From Planctomycetaceae bacterium UBA2671 (GTDB lineage: Bacteria; Planctomycetota; Planctomycetia; Planctomycetales; Planctomycetaceae): a stretch of DNA of 64,000 nucleotides. The DNA lies in assembly GCA_002359185.1 (NCBI GenBank), contig DEML01000042.1, positions 233,865 to 297,864 of the forward strand. The letters are read 5' to 3'. The position numbers and the translations under genes are program-made. The notes under the pieces were generated by a model. That model was not told where the DNA came from, made no database searches, and worked only from the letters and a program-made list of their open reading frames with translations. Below are positions 62,680 through 64,000 of this stretch, in pieces. The first letter of the stretch is position 1; each line of letters begins with the position of its first letter.

Positions 62680-63672
62680 ATGTCCCACCCGCAACAATTC
62701 CTGAATCCCGATCTGCAGATCCCCGATCTCAGAGCCGAAGTCATCTCACTGCTCCAGCAAATCCCCACTGGTTCCATTTCCACCTTCGGTTCCCTGGCCC
62801 GAGCACTGGGAGATATCAAAGCCGCAAAATGGATCGGCACACTACTCAAACACGATCCCGACCGAGACTTCTGGCCCTGGCATCGCATCGTGATGCAAAA
62901 TCTCCAACTCCCCCTCACCTCCGGCGTTGTATCTTCTTCACAGCAGGAACTCCTTCATGCAGAAGGAGTCACCATACAGTCAGGTCGCATCGATCCAATC
63001 ACTCCGATTTTCGACGAGTTTCACTCGAATAAACCTCTGCATAAACTTCAGATCCAGCAGAGGGATATCAGCGAACGAATTCTATTAACCAGTGAATTCA
63101 AGGCTACAAAATCGGTAGCCGGAATCGATATCGCCTACCCCCAACCCGGAATTGCCCGAGCCGCGTATGTCGAATGGAATCTTGTAAACAGTTGCTTCGA
63201 TTACGAACTCGCCATCGAGACGCCAATTATTTTTCCGTACATTACAGGTTACCTCACCTATCGCGAACTCCCGGCTTATATGGTGTTGTTAAAAGCCGTG
63301 CAGGCTGAACGAAATCTGGCAGAGATTCTCCTCGTCGACGGCTCCGGCATTCTCCATCCCAGAAAATGCGGCATCGCCTGCCATTTGGGTGTACTGCTGA
63401 ATCATCCCACCATTGGTGTCAGCAAAAAAATACTCACTGGAAAAGTCGATCTCACCAACCAGGAGTCCAACGAAATTCCTATCTTAGATGCTCAAAATAA
63501 GGCCATGGGAATCGCGATGAGAAAAACAAAGCACAATAAGCTTGTATATGCATCGCCGGGGCATCAATTCAGCCTTCAGAAAATTCCAGACTTGCTCAAT
63601 TTGTGCTGGTTCGATCACAGATTACCAGAACCGATTTATCTCGCAGACAAACTGAGCAAACAATACAAATAA
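62680..63672 (+). CDS. Alkyltransferase-like (ATL) / endonuclease V fusion
   Basis: The 330-residue protein joins two repair domains. Residues about 15-100 are an O6-alkylguanine-binding domain: IPTGSISTFGSLARALGD, AAKWIGTLLKHDP and WPWHRIVMQN. Trp67 replaces the alkyl-accepting Cys of the PCHRV motif, the mark of ATL proteins that bind but do not repair. Residues about 118-330 are endonuclease V. VAGIDIAYP has Asp150, YITGYLTYRELPAY has Glu196, LLVDGSGILHPRKCGIACHL has Asp220 and SPGHQF has His295, so all four catalytic residues are present. Endonuclease V cuts near deoxyinosine. The fusion may target alkylated or deaminated bases to incision. Confidence 0.92.
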   Translation: MSHPQQFLNPDLQIPDLRAEVISLLQQIPTGSISTFGSLARALGDIKAAKWIGTLLKHDPDRDFWPWHRIVMQNLQLPLTSGVVSSSQQELLHAEGVTIQSGRIDPITPIFDEFHSNKPLHKLQIQQRDISERILLTSEFKATKSVAGIDIAYPQPGIARAAYVEWNLVNSCFDYELAIETPIIFPYITGYLTYRELPAYMVLLKAVQAERNLAEILLVDGSGILHPRKCGIACHLGVLLNHPTIGVSKKILTGKVDLTNQESNEIPILDAQNKAMGIAMRKTKHNKLVYASPGHQFSLQKIPDLLNLCWFDHRLPEPIYLADKLSKQYK

Positions 63673-63801
63673 TCATCAGAACCAGTCCAGAACTCTTCCC
63701 AGTTTAACACGTTTTGGTAGACAAGATTGGGAATATGAAAATTTCATGACAAGTCAGTTGACAGTCAGCGGCTGGTTGATATTATGCCGATCCGCCAAGC
63801 A

Positions 63802-63848
63802 CAAATGACTTGAGCTTTCAAACGCCCGAGTCATTTGTTCTTTGTTTT
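63802..63848 (+). terminator. Hairpin terminator downstream of the ATL/endonuclease V gene
   Basis: CAAATGACTTG (63802-63812) pairs with CGAGTCATTTG (63827-63837), with one G-T pair, followed by TTCTTTGTTTT. Confidence 0.8.
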
Positions 63849-63920
63849 CACTCAGTAACAGTTTTCGAACTGTGAAAATTTCCGCTTCGGAGACTTGACG
63901 AAAACAATTTTTTGTTAAGA

Positions 63921-64000
63921 ATGAGTGAACCGAAAGGCTGGCAAGCCTGTCGGAATGATCCCGTTATTCTTATCGGTATCGAAAACTTCTTTCACTATTG
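63921..64000 (+). CDS. Possible start of a gene running out of the window
   Basis: From the ATG at 63921 the frame stays open to the last base (26 codons, MSEPKGWQACRNDPVILIGI then ENFFHY). There is only a weak purine-rich stretch upstream (AAGA) and no recognisable motif. Support is limited to position after a terminator and an open frame. Confidence 0.25.
   Translation, partial: MSEPKGWQACRNDPVILIGIENFFHY

Overview
The window is chromosomal DNA of a planctomycete, most likely family Planctomycetaceae; I cannot name the genus from sequence alone. The signs are a DUF1559 prepilin-like protein with the C-terminal H-X9-DG motif, two exported formylglycine-type sulfatases, a secreted Gfo/Idh/MocA and SGNH neighbourhood, two ECF sigma factors with membrane partners, a YHS-tailed thioredoxin, an ABC permease fused to a CPBP protease, and moderate GC with long, repeat-rich intergenic DNA. 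No rRNA, tRNA, CRISPR array, complete insertion sequence or prophage was seen.

Layout. 1-4.1 kb: end of a beta-barrel-like protein, then folK, a degenerate SGNH protein and an oxidoreductase on the minus strand. 4.1-11 kb: ankyrin protein, unknown proteins, a lipoprotein, a large TPR protein and an AlaC-type aminotransferase. 11.6-15.7 kb: an ECF sigma factor overlapping a two-TM protein, a Tat-exported polysaccharide pyruvyl transferase-like protein, a DUF1559 pseudopilin and a PGPGW membrane protein. 15.7-25.7 kb: sulfatase, ECF sigma/anti-sigma pair, GcvH, lipoprotein, second sulfatase and class II fructose-bisphosphate aldolase. 25.9-27.1 kb: a decayed patch with an orphan antitoxin, a broken RelE/ParE toxin and a Sel1 remnant. 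27.1-33.6 kb: NhaC antiporter, thioredoxin, a 1.6 kb gene-poor stretch and rho.

33.7-47.6 kb: small unknown genes, a NatA/NatB-CPBP transporter, a type II secretion/type IV pilus assembly cluster (GspK, PilM/GspL, and a PilO-Ig-PilP-like fusion), a TgpA-type transglutaminase and a STAS protein. 47.9-58.9 kb: SLC13/DASS transporter, MutY with an altered catalytic residue, FAD oxidoreductase, SppA, a bisphosphate nucleotidase and a second SLC13 permease with RCK domains. 58.9-61.5 kb: a repeat island around a stand-alone HsdR_N nuclease-like gene bracketed by 107-bp direct repeats. 61.5-64 kb: a cyclophilin lipoprotein and an alkyltransferase-like/endonuclease V fusion.

The most unusual material is non-coding. 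There are several families of hairpin repeats. One is modular: a swappable palindrome followed by a constant tail. One is a paired-arm REP-like element, and one copy of it is split by a 213-bp palindromic insertion with a target-site duplication. The strongest leads for new biology are the modular hairpin family, the direct-repeat-flanked nuclease unit, and the fused or altered DNA-repair enzymes. Functions are assigned by recognising family motifs by eye; no database search was run.
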